DNA of 64,000 bases. Source: Castellaniella sp. (lineage in GTDB: Bacteria > Pseudomonadota > Gammaproteobacteria > Burkholderiales > Burkholderiaceae_B). The number at the start of each line of letters is the position of its first letter. The first letter of the stretch is position 1. The translations under genes were made by a program, and so were the position numbers. Location: the NCBI RefSeq assembly GCF_004321985.1, contig NZ_SCQN01000053.1:38557-102556 (forward strand). Direction: 5' to 3'. Shown piece after piece: positions 1-7,399 of this stretch. A model generated the notes under the pieces. The model ran no database searches. It was given only the letters and a program-made list of their open reading frames with translations, and was not told the DNA's origin.

Positions 1-943
1 CCCGCGTCTTGCCGTGGCCATTGATCAATGCATAGGCGCACTCGTACAGGTCCCTGGGAGACACTTCACCGATTTCATCGAGCGCCAGCAAGGTGCCGGT
101 ATGCATCCGTGCCGCCCCCTCCAGGCCGTTCGATGTCACCCGCCAGGTGCGCCGGAAGGCCGGACCGCCCCAGACCGAAGTAGCCGCCTGCAGGGCCGAT
201 GTCTTGCCGGTGCTGGAATCACCAAACAGGTGCAGGCCCGCGCCGTCGCGGTTCACCCGTTCCAGCAGGACGCCGGCGAGTGCCGCCGAAATGCAAAGGG
301 TCAGCATCGGATTGCCCACAGCCAGCGCGGCCACCTCCGTCTGCCAGCCTTGCAGCGTGCCAGCCTTCCCGTACGGTGCCGTGCGTTCACTTGCCTGATA
401 CCAGATATCATCAGCGCCGATCACCTCGTCGGGCAGCACGAACGCCTTGCCGTACCATCCGGTGGTGGTCGCCGCCCGCATGCGCTTGCGGGTGAATTGG
501 CTGTTGATGTAATCCAGGATGCGCGCCTTGTTCTTGCGATCCAGCGCCAGGCCATCGGCCAGCAGCACGGCCAGCACTTCCACACCATCACCCGCGAGCA
601 TTTGCATGGGCATGGCCCACGGCTTCCAGTTGCCCGAGACGTTGCGGTAGCGAAGCAACCGCCCGTGATCGCCATCTTCCTGATTGGCGGTTGTCGCCTC
701 GACGTGTAGCGGCCCGCAGATCCACGTATCTGTCGGTATGGGCGGCATATCCGCCTTGCCATCCTTCAGCCCGTGGTACCAGACCCCGGCGGGTACCTTC
801 TTGCCGTGGCGCTCCACCGCGTCGTCATAGCAGCGCCAGGTGGGCCGCTCATTCATCGCCGGGAAGGGATCGGCAGGGTTAGCTGCATCCACATCCAGCA
901 CTGCGCGACTGGCCCGCAGTTCCGCTATTTCCGCTGCGCTCAT
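1..943 (-). CDS. DUF927 helicase-like protein, 3' end cut by window
   Basis: The reading frame opens at an ATG at 943 and is still open at position 1, giving about 314 codons without a stop. It contains a Walker A motif GDSSTGKTS near residues 241-249 and a Walker B-like LLALDEIGE near 285-293, an arrangement typical of DUF927 superfamily 3-like helicases in phages and satellites. The start overlaps the stop of the upstream primase by 4 bases (ATGA), so the two are probably translated together as a replication unit. The C-terminal helicase part is outside the window. The DUF927 assignment is from memory of the family. Confidence 0.8.
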   Translation of the reverse strand, partial: MSAAEIAELRASRAVLDVDAANPADPFPAMNERPTWRCYDDAVERHGKKVPAGVWYHGLKDGKADMPPIPTDTWICGPLHVEATTANQEDGDHGRLLRYRNVSGNWKPWAMPMQMLAGDGVEVLAVLLADGLALDRKNKARILDYINSQFTRKRMRAATTTGWYGKAFVLPDEVIGADDIWYQASERTAPYGKAGTLQGWQTEVAALAVGNPMLTLCISAALAGVLLERVNRDGAGLHLFGDSSTGKTSALQAATSVWGGPAFRRTWRVTSNGLEGAARMHTGTLLALDEIGEVSPRDLYECAYALINGHGKTR

Positions 944-1890
944 ACCGCTGCCCTCCGGGAAATCAATTCATCGGCCCAATCACCCACCGCATCCGGCAGC
1001 AGCACGCGAGCCACCAGGCCGGCTGCCGCCGCGCGCTTGGCCAGCCCCGCCGCTGCCTTCTGGCCAGTACCCGATTCGTCGTGATCGCCCATGATGTAGA
1101 GGCTATGCACTCCTGGGGGCGGGGTGAACGCCTCGAGGCCGTGCGCCGATACGCAGGACCAGGTGGGAACGCCGGTCAGGACCGCCGCCGCAATGGCCGT
1201 CTCGATTCCTTCGGCAACGGCCAGGCCCAGCTGCCCATCGGGTCGCAAGACCGGCGCGCCCAACTTGATGGACGCCCCAGCCATAGATCCCGCCGTGCGG
1301 GTCAACTTCTTCACGGTGGGAACACTGGCCTTGTGGCCATCGTCGGTCAGGTAGGTACGGTGCAGCGCCACCAGGACGCCATCGGGTGAAGTGACCGCCG
1401 CGAGCATCGCTGGATGCACACTCACATTGCCGTCGTCGTGCCAGTAATCCAGGCCCGGCACGAACCGTAGCGCATCGCTGGTGGGAACCGGCAAACCACG
1501 GCGCGCGAGGTAGAGGCCGGCTGCGCAGTCTGGTGTGAGCGGTGCCGCCTCGCCCCAGAAGCGCGCCAGGTAATCGCGGTTCTTCGCCCACTGCGCGGCC
1601 TGCTCCAGCTCGCGTTCACGGCGGGCCTGCTCCACCATTTGCCGGTGGCGGATGCGGTCCGCATCGGTGAGCGGCCTGTCATCGGACACCCAGACGCCAG
1701 ACGTCCCCGCTTTCCAGTTCCACCATGGGCAGGCGGGCAGGTCGTCATCGAAGAGCCGATAGGCCCCGGACTTCTTGCCGCCGTGGTCGCCCTCGACCTT
1801 GCAGCGGATCAGCCGCCCGGCCTCGATGTCGCCAGGGATCAGGCCGCCAGCAGTGAGGGCGAGCCGCAGGAGCTGGTAGTCAATCATCAT
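940..1890 (-). CDS. Toprim-domain DNA primase-like protein
   Basis: A 316-residue protein with a Toprim-like C-terminal half: a conserved glutamate in AVAEGIETAIAAA and an acidic motif in YIMGDHDESGTGQKAA, as in primase/topoisomerase folds. The N-terminal half includes a Trp-rich stretch (ACPWWNWKAG), possibly a degenerate nucleic-acid-binding part. It probably makes primers or partners the DUF927 helicase that follows with an ATGA overlap. The start is uncertain because GTG-ATG-ATG follow each other; the first ATG is used. It also overlaps the end of the upstream small gene. Confidence 0.8.
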   Translation of the reverse strand: MMIDYQLLRLALTAGGLIPGDIEAGRLIRCKVEGDHGGKKSGAYRLFDDDLPACPWWNWKAGTSGVWVSDDRPLTDADRIRHRQMVEQARRERELEQAAQWAKNRDYLARFWGEAAPLTPDCAAGLYLARRGLPVPTSDALRFVPGLDYWHDDGNVSVHPAMLAAVTSPDGVLVALHRTYLTDDGHKASVPTVKKLTRTAGSMAGASIKLGAPVLRPDGQLGLAVAEGIETAIAAAVLTGVPTWSCVSAHGLEAFTPPPGVHSLYIMGDHDESGTGQKAAAGLAKRAAAAGLVARVLLPDAVGDWADELISRRAAV

Positions 1891-2092
1891 CACCCCCCGC
1901 CGCTTTGCGCAGCTTCTGCAGGTTCTCTTTATCGGCCAGGTGCTTCATCGCCTGAAACAGCAGCATGTCAGCGTTGGCCGTGTCATCGTTGGCGACCAGT
2001 GCAGCCGCGCCCGCCAGCATGGCGATTACCTCTTCCTGTTGCTCTTCGATACGCGCCGCGAGGACGCACACCCGCTCCAGATCCTTATTCAT
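1880..2092 (-). CDS. Small unknown element protein (70 aa)
   Basis: Starts MNKDLERVCVL and ends in a run of Gly and Asp (GGDDD). Predicted largely helical and acidic, with no recognised domain. The start lies inside the last codons of the upstream gene with the sequence ATGAATAA, so the upstream stop is used out of frame. The same junction occurs at two other places in this cluster. It precedes the primase. Function unknown. Confidence 0.55.
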   Translation of the reverse strand: MNKDLERVCVLAARIEEQQEEVIAMLAGAAALVANDDTANADMLLFQAMKHLADKENLQKLRKAAGGDDD

Positions 2093-2399
2093 GGCTGGCC
2101 TCCCCCACGCGCTCATTGGCCCAGTCTGCAAGGTGGTCAGCGCGACATGCCATGACTCCCGACATTGCGCGCACCAGCGATACAAGTGATTCCACCTCGC
2201 TGGGCGTCATGGCGTTATCGTCGTCCTGTCGCAGCCCGTTGACCTGCACCAGCTCGATGATCGTCTGAATGCCGCCGAAAATGACCTGCGCCTCCTCTGT
2301 AAACTCCGCGAACGGACGCCCATGTACACGGCCATCAGAAACGGCCTTCAGCGCGCTGTCGCTGATTCTGGTCAGGCACGCTTGCAAGGACTTATTCAT
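2085..2399 (-). CDS. Small unknown element protein (104 aa)
   Basis: Begins MNKSLQACLTRISD and ends ERVGEASHE. No recognised domain; helical and mildly acidic. Both ends overlap neighbours by 8 bases: its start lies in the end of the preceding gene and its stop in the start of the next. Its start (MNKSLQ) resembles that of the next gene (MNKDLE), which could reflect duplication or just the fixed junction sequence. Function unknown. Confidence 0.55.
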   Translation of the reverse strand: MNKSLQACLTRISDSALKAVSDGRVHGRPFAEFTEEAQVIFGGIQTIIELVQVNGLRQDDDNAMTPSEVESLVSLVRAMSGVMACRADHLADWANERVGEASHE

Positions 2400-2631
2400 G
2401 GATCACCCCCCTCACACGAGCCAGCTCTAGCATGGCCGCAATGTCCTCAGGATCGTTGTCCCATTCACCACGGCCCGAGACGTTCTGAACGAACAGCGCC
2501 AGGGACTCATGAATGTGCGCGCCAGCGGGGGTGATCACTTCGCAGATAAAGCCAGCCGCAGATTTACGGTAGCCGTGGAAACGCCACAACGTGGTACCGC
2601 AGGTACGGGCATTCAGGATGGGGCTATTCAT
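2392..2631 (-). CDS. Small unknown element protein (79 aa)
   Basis: Begins MNSPILNARTCG and ends ARVRGVIHE. The middle (RKSAAGFICEVITPAGAHIHESL) looks like a short beta-rich domain but matches no family I recognise. The start overlaps the upstream stop by 8 bases, using ATGAATAG. It is one of three consecutive small genes with this kind of junction, suggesting a translationally coupled operon. Function unknown. Confidence 0.5.
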   Translation of the reverse strand: MNSPILNARTCGTTLWRFHGYRKSAAGFICEVITPAGAHIHESLALFVQNVSGRGEWDNDPEDIAAMLELARVRGVIHE

Positions 2632-3211
2632 GGTTCACCCCCGCGATGATGCTGGCCAGTTCCTGGCTGAATGCTTCGTTGAACGCCTCAGCGCGCTCGA
2701 GAAGCTCCGGCAGGCCGACACAATGCGCCCGACACCGGAGGTCGCGCCATTCGGTAAGCGTGTGGGTAGGGGACCCAATGAACCACAAGCGCGCACTATG
2801 GCGGGCTTCTTTCTGGGTCAGGGGGAAGGTGAGCGCAGAACGCGCAGAGATGGGTAATGCAGCCATGTCATGGCCTCCATGAGCGGTTGAACCGCCCTCA
2901 CCGTCGCCAAACGATGGAGGGCAGCAAATGGCGGGGTTGGCGAACCGGCGCTCATGAGTACCGGCATACCCGAAGGTATCCCCGCCATTGCCGCCCATAG
3001 GTGACATGGCAAGCAAATGAAAAACCGCCATGGGGCGGCGGTTCATTCGCCATGAGCTACACAGGTCGCCAAACCCGGTGCCGGTTGTTTTCGGCACAGG
3101 GATATTCTGGACGATCTCCGGCCCGCTGGCAAGCGGCGTTTCACCGCCCCCTTTGCGCAGGCAACGGCAGGCCGTGAACATCCACGCGAGCACGATCTGG
3201 AGCGCCGCCAT
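2624..3211 (-). CDS. Ash-like or unknown element protein, possible nested start
   Basis: The 195-codon frame begins directly after the stop of the upstream HTH gene (TGAATG) and has a GGAGG about 8 bases before the ATG. Residues about 60-117 have a Gly-Ala-Asn-Pro pattern (GYAGTHERRFANP, later GGSTAHGG, then MAAL) that resembles the poorly characterised Ash family of P4-type elements. A second ATG at 2866 has its own GGAGG at good spacing and would give an 80-residue protein with the same stop. Which start is used cannot be decided by eye. The stop overlaps the next gene by 8 bases. Confidence 0.45.
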   Translation of the reverse strand: MAALQIVLAWMFTACRCLRKGGGETPLASGPEIVQNIPVPKTTGTGFGDLCSSWRMNRRPMAVFHLLAMSPMGGNGGDTFGYAGTHERRFANPAICCPPSFGDGEGGSTAHGGHDMAALPISARSALTFPLTQKEARHSARLWFIGSPTHTLTEWRDLRCRAHCVGLPELLERAEAFNEAFSQELASIIAGVNHE

Positions 3212-3451
3212 TCAGGCCACCTCCAGCGAGTAGAGCGCCACGCCGCAATGGCGGTAGCCGTTCGCGTCCCAGATGCTCACGCGCTGGGTGCGGATGTCGT
3301 GGCCCATCCGGCGCAGCTCCAGGACCCGGGTGGGGCATTGGTAGCAGCCAATGCGCCGCAGGTCATAGCTGGTCTTGGGGCCGGTGACGAGAGCCTGCAT
3401 GATCCGCGTGCGCTGGCTGTCGGCACTGGTGGAGCGGTTGTCAGTAGGCAT
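3212..3451 (-). CDS. Small helix-turn-helix element protein (79 aa)
   Basis: Begins MPTDNRSTSADSQRTRIMQAL. The segment TGPKTSYDLRRIGCYQCPTRVLELRRMG looks like a winged helix or HTH core, seen in small phage proteins next to replication genes. The start overlaps the last base of the rha-like stop (TGATG), so translation is probably coupled. DNA binding is inferred from the sequence pattern only. Confidence 0.6.
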   Translation of the reverse strand: MPTDNRSTSADSQRTRIMQALVTGPKTSYDLRRIGCYQCPTRVLELRRMGHDIRTQRVSIWDANGYRHCGVALYSLEVA

Positions 3452-4143
3452 CACGCAGCCCTCCCGATCAGGACAGTTTCCAGCCGCTGCAATGCGGCCT
3501 TGGCCTGTTGATAGCCTTGATGGTGGTTGTGCGCGCCAGCCATGGCCTGGGCCGCGACGGACTGCGCCACCACCAGGATGGACTGGCATGCCGTGCTCAG
3601 GTACTTGCGGCTACCCGATTCGATCCCCACCGCCTGATTAATGGCGCGGTTCACGTTCAGATGCACGAACCTCGCGTTGCTGGAATCGTGGGCGAGCCGG
3701 GCGATTTCGTCGTGCAAGTCGTGGTAGGTGGGCAGGTACTCAGCGCTGTGAAGATCGGCGCGCTGGCGCGCCTCACGGAAGGCTAGGACAAGGCGCACCT
3801 TCAGTTCGGGCACACGCTTGGTGTTGCGGCTGTAGGTCAGCAACAGGTAGGCCTGATCCTCGTTCAGCAGGGCGAACTTGACATACTTCGTGCCACGCGC
3901 TCCCGCTTCTTTCACTGCCTCCGTTTCAAACCGGAGAAGTCCGAGCTGACGGAAGTCCTCGGCATAATCAGCGAGCAGTTCACGCACATGCTGGTGCTGA
4001 TTGCCCAGGTACTGCGCGAGCAAGCGGGAATCGACGCGCGGTTCGGCTTCCGTGCCCGAGAGGGTGATAGAATCTGCCTTGGTCGTCAGGGCCGCGCTCC
4101 CCCCAGAGTTGCGGCCCATTTCTTTGGTCGTCTGCACGATCAA
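3451..4143 (-). CDS. Rha-family phage regulatory protein
   Basis: A 230-residue protein with an N-terminal Rha-type domain at about residues 30-115: VDSRLLAQYLGNQHQHVRELL followed by FRQLGLLRF, then KYVKFALLNEDQAYLLLTYSRNT. This is typical of pRha proteins of temperate phages. The C-terminal part is helical and not recognised. It overlaps the AlpA-like gene by 4 bases (ATGA) and the following HTH gene by one base, so the three form a regulatory operon. The exact role in the element is unknown. Confidence 0.8.
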   Translation of the reverse strand: MIVQTTKEMGRNSGGSAALTTKADSITLSGTEAEPRVDSRLLAQYLGNQHQHVRELLADYAEDFRQLGLLRFETEAVKEAGARGTKYVKFALLNEDQAYLLLTYSRNTKRVPELKVRLVLAFREARQRADLHSAEYLPTYHDLHDEIARLAHDSSNARFVHLNVNRAINQAVGIESGSRKYLSTACQSILVVAQSVAAQAMAGAHNHHQGYQQAKAALQRLETVLIGRAA

Positions 4144-4391
4144 GCCCCCTTGTGAGCGGCCTGCCAGGCCAGGGGGTCAGCCGCCCACTGGTGCAGCTCT
4201 TCATTGCGCCACGCAGCCACGCGGGGGCTGATTTTGATGGGGGCCGGGATCTTCTTCTGGCGCACCCACAACCACAAGGTGCTCGACGCGACGCCGCCGG
4301 CGAATTTGCGTACGGCCGGCTGGCGGGAAAAGCCCTTGGCGGGCAAGGGATTATCGAGGGTTACCGCTTGTGCGGTATTGACGCTGCTCAT
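4140..4391 (-). CDS. AlpA-like excisionase/regulator
   Basis: An 83-residue protein with a MerR-like winged helix: VASSTLWLWVRQKKIPAPIKISPRVAAWRNEELHQW. The order helix-turn-helix, PxPIKIS, W then an acidic helix is the AlpA/excisionase pattern found in P4-like elements, where such proteins activate int or act as directionality factors. It lies at the head of the rha operon with an ATGA overlap. The region upstream has a short direct repeat of TCATAGC around the start. Confidence 0.7.
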   Translation of the reverse strand: MSSVNTAQAVTLDNPLPAKGFSRQPAVRKFAGGVASSTLWLWVRQKKIPAPIKISPRVAAWRNEELHQWAADPLAWQAAHKGA

Positions 4392-4499
4392 AGCTCATAG
4401 CTCCAAGAAAAACGCTATGAACACATCTGAGCATTTACGGACAACTGGAATAACCCGCTTGCCCGGCAGAGGGGGTTGTCTGCTCAGCAGACGGGGGGG

Positions 4500-5006
4500 T
4501 TAGGTGGAAACGTGCAACGCTTGCTCTTTCTGCAAATCAACACGCCACTTCGTTATTGTCTTGATGGACGCGACGGACTCTACCTTATCCAGCATGTCAC
4601 GGTCGAACGACGCCTTGCTCACGTATTTTCCTGGTTCCTTTTGCCACTCCAACCACAGTTCCCGGACTAATCCCTTGTCCTTTCCATTCTTCTTTTGGTG
4701 TCTCGCAACCGCCCCCTTGGTTGCGCGATCTTTGCGCATATTCCTCAGGCGTTCCTCTATCTGTTGCTCAGTCAGCGCCAGATGGAGAACAGTGAAAGGG
4801 TCCAGAGGCTGCATAGCCTCGATGGCCTTTATTGCGTAGCTAATGCCGTTTTTTTCATCCAAGCATATGGCCTTTATATCCTTCGCCGCCCTTATAGCCG
4901 CCGCGAATCTGATAAGGAGGGAACCAGCTTGCGCAGGCGTTTCACTACCGAGATATTCGAGTAGCTGTCGCAGCCCGTCTGTTTTGCCTTTTTCTCTGGC
5001 CTTCAT
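4500..5006 (-). CDS. Unknown basic element protein (168 aa)
   Basis: The protein from MKAREKGKTDGLRQL to the stop has a helical N-terminal half (LLIRFAAAIRAAKDIKAI) and a Lys-rich C-terminal half (HQKKNGKDKGLVRELW). No family is recognised. Its codon use is more AT-rich than that of its neighbours, suggesting a different origin. The frame extends upstream to an ATG at 5102, but that extra part is Pro/Gly-rich and not convincing, and neither start has a strong ribosome site. Confidence 0.55.
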   Translation of the reverse strand: MKAREKGKTDGLRQLLEYLGSETPAQAGSLLIRFAAAIRAAKDIKAICLDEKNGISYAIKAIEAMQPLDPFTVLHLALTEQQIEERLRNMRKDRATKGAVARHQKKNGKDKGLVRELWLEWQKEPGKYVSKASFDRDMLDKVESVASIKTITKWRVDLQKEQALHVST

Positions 5007-5117
5007 ACCGCGCCATCCCATGCACCATCCAAGGAAATAGGTGCCAGCACCAGGCCGGTGGATGTTTCCGGCTTTTCGCCCCGTCGGGCTAGGTGCTGGC
5101 ATAACGGTGTCACACGA

Positions 5118-5345
5118 TCATTTGCTGGCCGCCTGCCTGGGAGCCTTCGGCGGCTTCACATAGGTTTCGTACAGGCGCTGAACCTCCCCCGCCATGCCGA
5201 GGAACCGAGGCACCCATTCAGGAATCGGCGCATCCAGCGTCACCCAGCGGCTAGGGGTGGACTTGTTGACGCCAGCCATGCGGCAGAAGTCGCTTTGCTT
5301 CCAGCCTAGGGCGGCGAGCGCTTGGGAAAATTCTTCTGGGGTCAT
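5118..5345 (-). CDS. Cro-like HTH repressor (75 aa)
   Basis: A compact HTH: MTPEEFSQALAALGWKQSDFCRMAGVNKSTPSRWV, like small Cro/C1 or YdaS-type phage regulators. The turn and recognition helix fall at about residues 16-32. It is the first gene left of the AT-rich intergenic region holding candidate operators and the putative origin, so it may control the element's leftward operon and possibly its replication. Operator binding is inferred. Confidence 0.75.
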   Translation of the reverse strand: MTPEEFSQALAALGWKQSDFCRMAGVNKSTPSRWVTLDAPIPEWVPRFLGMAGEVQRLYETYVKPPKAPRQAASK

Positions 5346-5622
5346 AGGTATCCTGTCCGATGGACTGCGATTGTGTACCTACATGCTATCGCTTAGTATC
5401 TCTCTGTGCAATCATAATAGTCTATAACGTACGCATACTTTACATAAGGCCCATTATGCGAATGCGTATCAGTGGATAACTTTCTTACGCTTTTACGGAA
5501 ATCAGCCATACAAACCACTGTCCAATGGCTGTGCACTTTGGTCAAAAATTGAACAGTTACAGCGAACCACACCGGAAAAAGTTATCCACAGTCCATTACC
5601 AGAAGCTGGCCCTTACCCATTT
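5346..5622. promoter_or_regulatory. AT-rich control region of the element
   Basis: This gene-free stretch is clearly more AT-rich than its surroundings. It contains an inverted pair TACGCAT (about 5430-5436) and ATGCGTA (about 5462-5468), a possible repressor operator. It also holds a consensus DnaA box TTATCCACA at 5582-5590 and a near match in inverted orientation around 5470-5480. It probably carries the promoter for the leftward operon and the left part of a replication origin. Confidence 0.5.
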
Positions 5623-5711
5623 TGTGGCACCTGTGGCACTACTGAAAACATGCGGTGCCACGCGGAAACCCACATGGATAGAGGCTGCGGCACGTGTAGC
5701 ACCTGTGGCAC
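5623..5711 (+). repeat. Iteron-like TGTGGCAC repeats (candidate origin)
   Basis: Five direct copies of TG(T/C)(G/A)GCAC start at 5623, 5632, 5686, 5695 and 5704, so within each cluster the spacing is exactly 9 bases. One inverted copy (GTGCCAC) lies at 5655-5661. The array sits 33 bases right of a consensus DnaA box and next to the integrase gene's 3' end. Phased short repeats beside a DnaA box suggest a Rep- or primase-dependent origin; binding by an element protein is inferred. Confidence 0.5.
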
Positions 5712-5741
5712 CACCAAAAACGGTAAGGAACATGGAAATCA

Positions 5742-7007
5742 TCATCCGGCAGCCCGCCGCATCTCGACGACAGTTTTCTGTCCTGCCTGCTCCTGCAGGA
5801 AATCCGCCCAGGTCTGCATCACCTGGCGCCGTTCATCCTCGAACCGTGCCCGGTCATAGGCCGCCTGAATTTCGTCCTTCTTTGCGTGGGCCAACTGGGC
5901 TTCCAGCACATCCACATCGATTTTCAGCCGTTCGCGCGCCACGGTGCGCAGCATGGCCCGGGAGCCGTGGGTGGCGTGCCGCCCCTTGAAGCCCATATCC
6001 CGCAAGGCTTTGCTCAAGGCGTCCCGGTGCATGTGTTCGTTGCTCTGACTACCGGGGAAGACGTAGTCACCGCCGCTGTACTGGCGCACGCCCTGCAGCA
6101 GCGCCACCGCCTGGGTGGGCAGGCTCACGACATGCTCATGACGCATCTTCATCTTGGCGGCCGGAATCGTCCACTCTGCCCGGTCAAGGTCGATCTCCGA
6201 CCAGGCGGCAGAAGCCACCACGCCGGGGCGGCAGGCCGTGTAGGCCGCCAGCAAGAGCCCGGCGCGCACGATGACGCCGGGGTACGCATCGACCGCCCGC
6301 ATAAGTGGCCCGATACCCTGCACCTTGGTGATGGCCGGTATGTGGCCACTGCGGTACTTGGGCAGAACGCCACGCAGCCTCAGCACCTGATCGTCACCGC
6401 GCATACCGCGCTGGATGCTGTATTCAATGACACCATTCAGGTACTGGCGAGCCTTCCGTGCCAGGGATGGGGCATTGGTACCCATCTGGTGCAGCACGTC
6501 CACCACGTCCTTGCTGGCCATGATGCGCACGTCCAGAGTGCCGATAAAGGGCTGCAGGCGTTTTCTGACGATGAATACCGCCTTGTCATAGGTGGCCGTG
6601 GCCCATCCCGGCTTGCGATCCGCCAGCCAGGCATCAGACAGCACAGTGAAGGAATGATCCCGCGCATCCTTGGCCGCCTGTTCCGCCTGTACCTCTTCCT
6701 CAGTCTTGGCCCGGTTCGCCGCCTTGATGCGGTCAACCATCCCCACCGGCTGCTCACCCAACCGTACCCGCTGGTGCAGTTCCTCGGCGGCCTTGTGGGC
6801 GTCGGCAATGCTCATCTCGGGGTACACCCCCACGATCTTTTTCCCGCGCTTGCCCTCAGGGGTGCGGTAGCGCACCTGCCACTGCTTCAACCCGGACGGC
6901 TGGATGACCAGGTGCAGACCGTTGCCAGAAGCCAACGTGTAGGCAGCATCTTTGGGGCGGGCTTTTCGGGCGGCCAGATCACTGATTTGCTGGGCGAGTT
7001 TCGGCAT
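5742..7007 (-). CDS. Tyrosine site-specific integrase
   Basis: A 421-residue P4/DUF4102-type integrase. The N-terminal arm-binding domain shows LTLASGNGLHLV-like features (YTLASGNGLHLVIQPSG) and KKIVGVYPEMSIADA. The catalytic domain has ACRPGV (Arg), HATHGSRAMLRT (His-Arg) and a C-terminal QLAHAKKDEIQAAYDRARF, where the last Tyr is the likely nucleophile. The start at MPKLAQQ is chosen because the extra upstream frame runs through the arm-site repeats. The gene begins 200 bases from tRNA-Leu and reads away from it. It catalyses integration and excision at the tRNA 3' end. Confidence 0.92.
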   Translation of the reverse strand: MPKLAQQISDLAARKARPKDAAYTLASGNGLHLVIQPSGLKQWQVRYRTPEGKRGKKIVGVYPEMSIADAHKAAEELHQRVRLGEQPVGMVDRIKAANRAKTEEEVQAEQAAKDARDHSFTVLSDAWLADRKPGWATATYDKAVFIVRKRLQPFIGTLDVRIMASKDVVDVLHQMGTNAPSLARKARQYLNGVIEYSIQRGMRGDDQVLRLRGVLPKYRSGHIPAITKVQGIGPLMRAVDAYPGVIVRAGLLLAAYTACRPGVVASAAWSEIDLDRAEWTIPAAKMKMRHEHVVSLPTQAVALLQGVRQYSGGDYVFPGSQSNEHMHRDALSKALRDMGFKGRHATHGSRAMLRTVARERLKIDVDVLEAQLAHAKKDEIQAAYDRARFEDERRQVMQTWADFLQEQAGQKTVVEMRRAAG

Positions 7008-7010
7008 GGA

Positions 7011-7065
7011 TTTGGGTACTTTGGCGTCAGGTACCCAAACAAAGTACCTAAACAGGTACCCAAAA
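7011..7065 (+). repeat. Integrase arm-type direct repeats
   Basis: Copies of GTACC(C/T)AAA occur at 7031-7040, 7044-7053 and 7056-7065, with an inverted copy TTTGGGTAC at 7011-7019. Two looser copies, GTACCGTTAA at 7188 and GTACCCAC at 7200, lie close to the tRNA end. Short phased repeats between int and att are typical arm sites for the integrase N-terminal domain and overlap the likely int promoter. Function is inferred from position. Confidence 0.55.
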
Positions 7066-7116
7066 GCAATAGATTCTATTGGACGAACATCGGACGCCGT
7101 TAGAGCGGCTGAATGC

Positions 7117-7160
7117 AAAAAACCCGCAGAACTCAACGTTCATGCGGGTTTTGTTGTCTT
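7117..7160. terminator. Hairpin terminator beyond tRNA-Leu
   Basis: AAAACCCGCA (7119-7128) pairs with TGCGGGTTTT (7143-7152), with T-rich flanks in both directions. It can end transcription from tRNA-Leu on the minus strand and rightward read-through from the element. Confidence 0.7.
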
Positions 7161-7207
7161 ATCGTCGGACTACATGAGACGATATTGGTACCGTTAAAAG
7201 TACCCAC

Positions 7208-7292
7208 TGGTGCCCAGGAGAGGACTCGAACCTCCACACCTTGCGGCACATGGACCTGAACCATGCGCGTCTACCAATTCCGCCACCTGGGC
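7208..7292 (-). tRNA. tRNA-Leu (CAG)
   Basis: Complete cloverleaf on the minus strand, 85 bases with encoded CCA. The acceptor stem is GCCCAGG/CCTGGGC, there is a long variable arm as in class II tRNAs, and the anticodon loop TTCAGGT gives anticodon CAG. It serves as the integration target of the element to the left, whose insertion restored the 3' half. Confidence 0.95.
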
Positions 7293-7314
7293 ACAGCATA
7301 ACGTGTATGCTATC

Positions 7315-7360
7315 GCTTCTGTCCGAAACCGCCGAATCTGGTGCTGATTTGGACAGAAGC
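7315..7360. repeat. 10-bp inverted repeat upstream of rnr
   Basis: GCTTCTGTCC (7315-7324) and GGACAGAAGC (7351-7360) are perfect inverted copies with a 26-base loop, in the gap between tRNA-Leu and rnr. It could be an operator or a transcribed hairpin in the rnr leader. No known family is recognised. Confidence 0.5.
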
Positions 7361-7399
7361 AGAACTATACAACACAAATTTTTTGGATGCAAACACCCT

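Larger units (their letters stand above)
1..7207. mobile_element. Integrated satellite-like element at tRNA-Leu (right end)
   Basis: All recognisable genes here are on the minus strand and of phage or satellite type: tyrosine integrase, Cro-like, AlpA-like and Rha-like regulators, Toprim primase, DUF927 helicase and small unknown genes with overlapping ends. The integrase lies next to the 3' end of tRNA-Leu(CAG), the usual layout for tRNA-integrated elements. The other end and its att repeat lie outside the window, so the size is unknown. No structural or packaging genes are visible. The P4-like label is inferred from gene content. Confidence 0.85.

Noticed and set aside
4477..4491. GTCTGCTCAGCAGAC palindrome after the 168-residue gene
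   Set aside because: No T run on either strand; possible hairpin but not a supported terminator.
5886..7103. Plus-strand open frame of 405 codons opposite the integrase
   Set aside because: The minus-strand integrase has full catalytic motifs; the plus frame has none.
7011..7207. GTACC repeats as a CRISPR-like array
   Set aside because: Repeats are about 10 bases with 12-13 base spacing and no spacers; they fit integrase arm sites.
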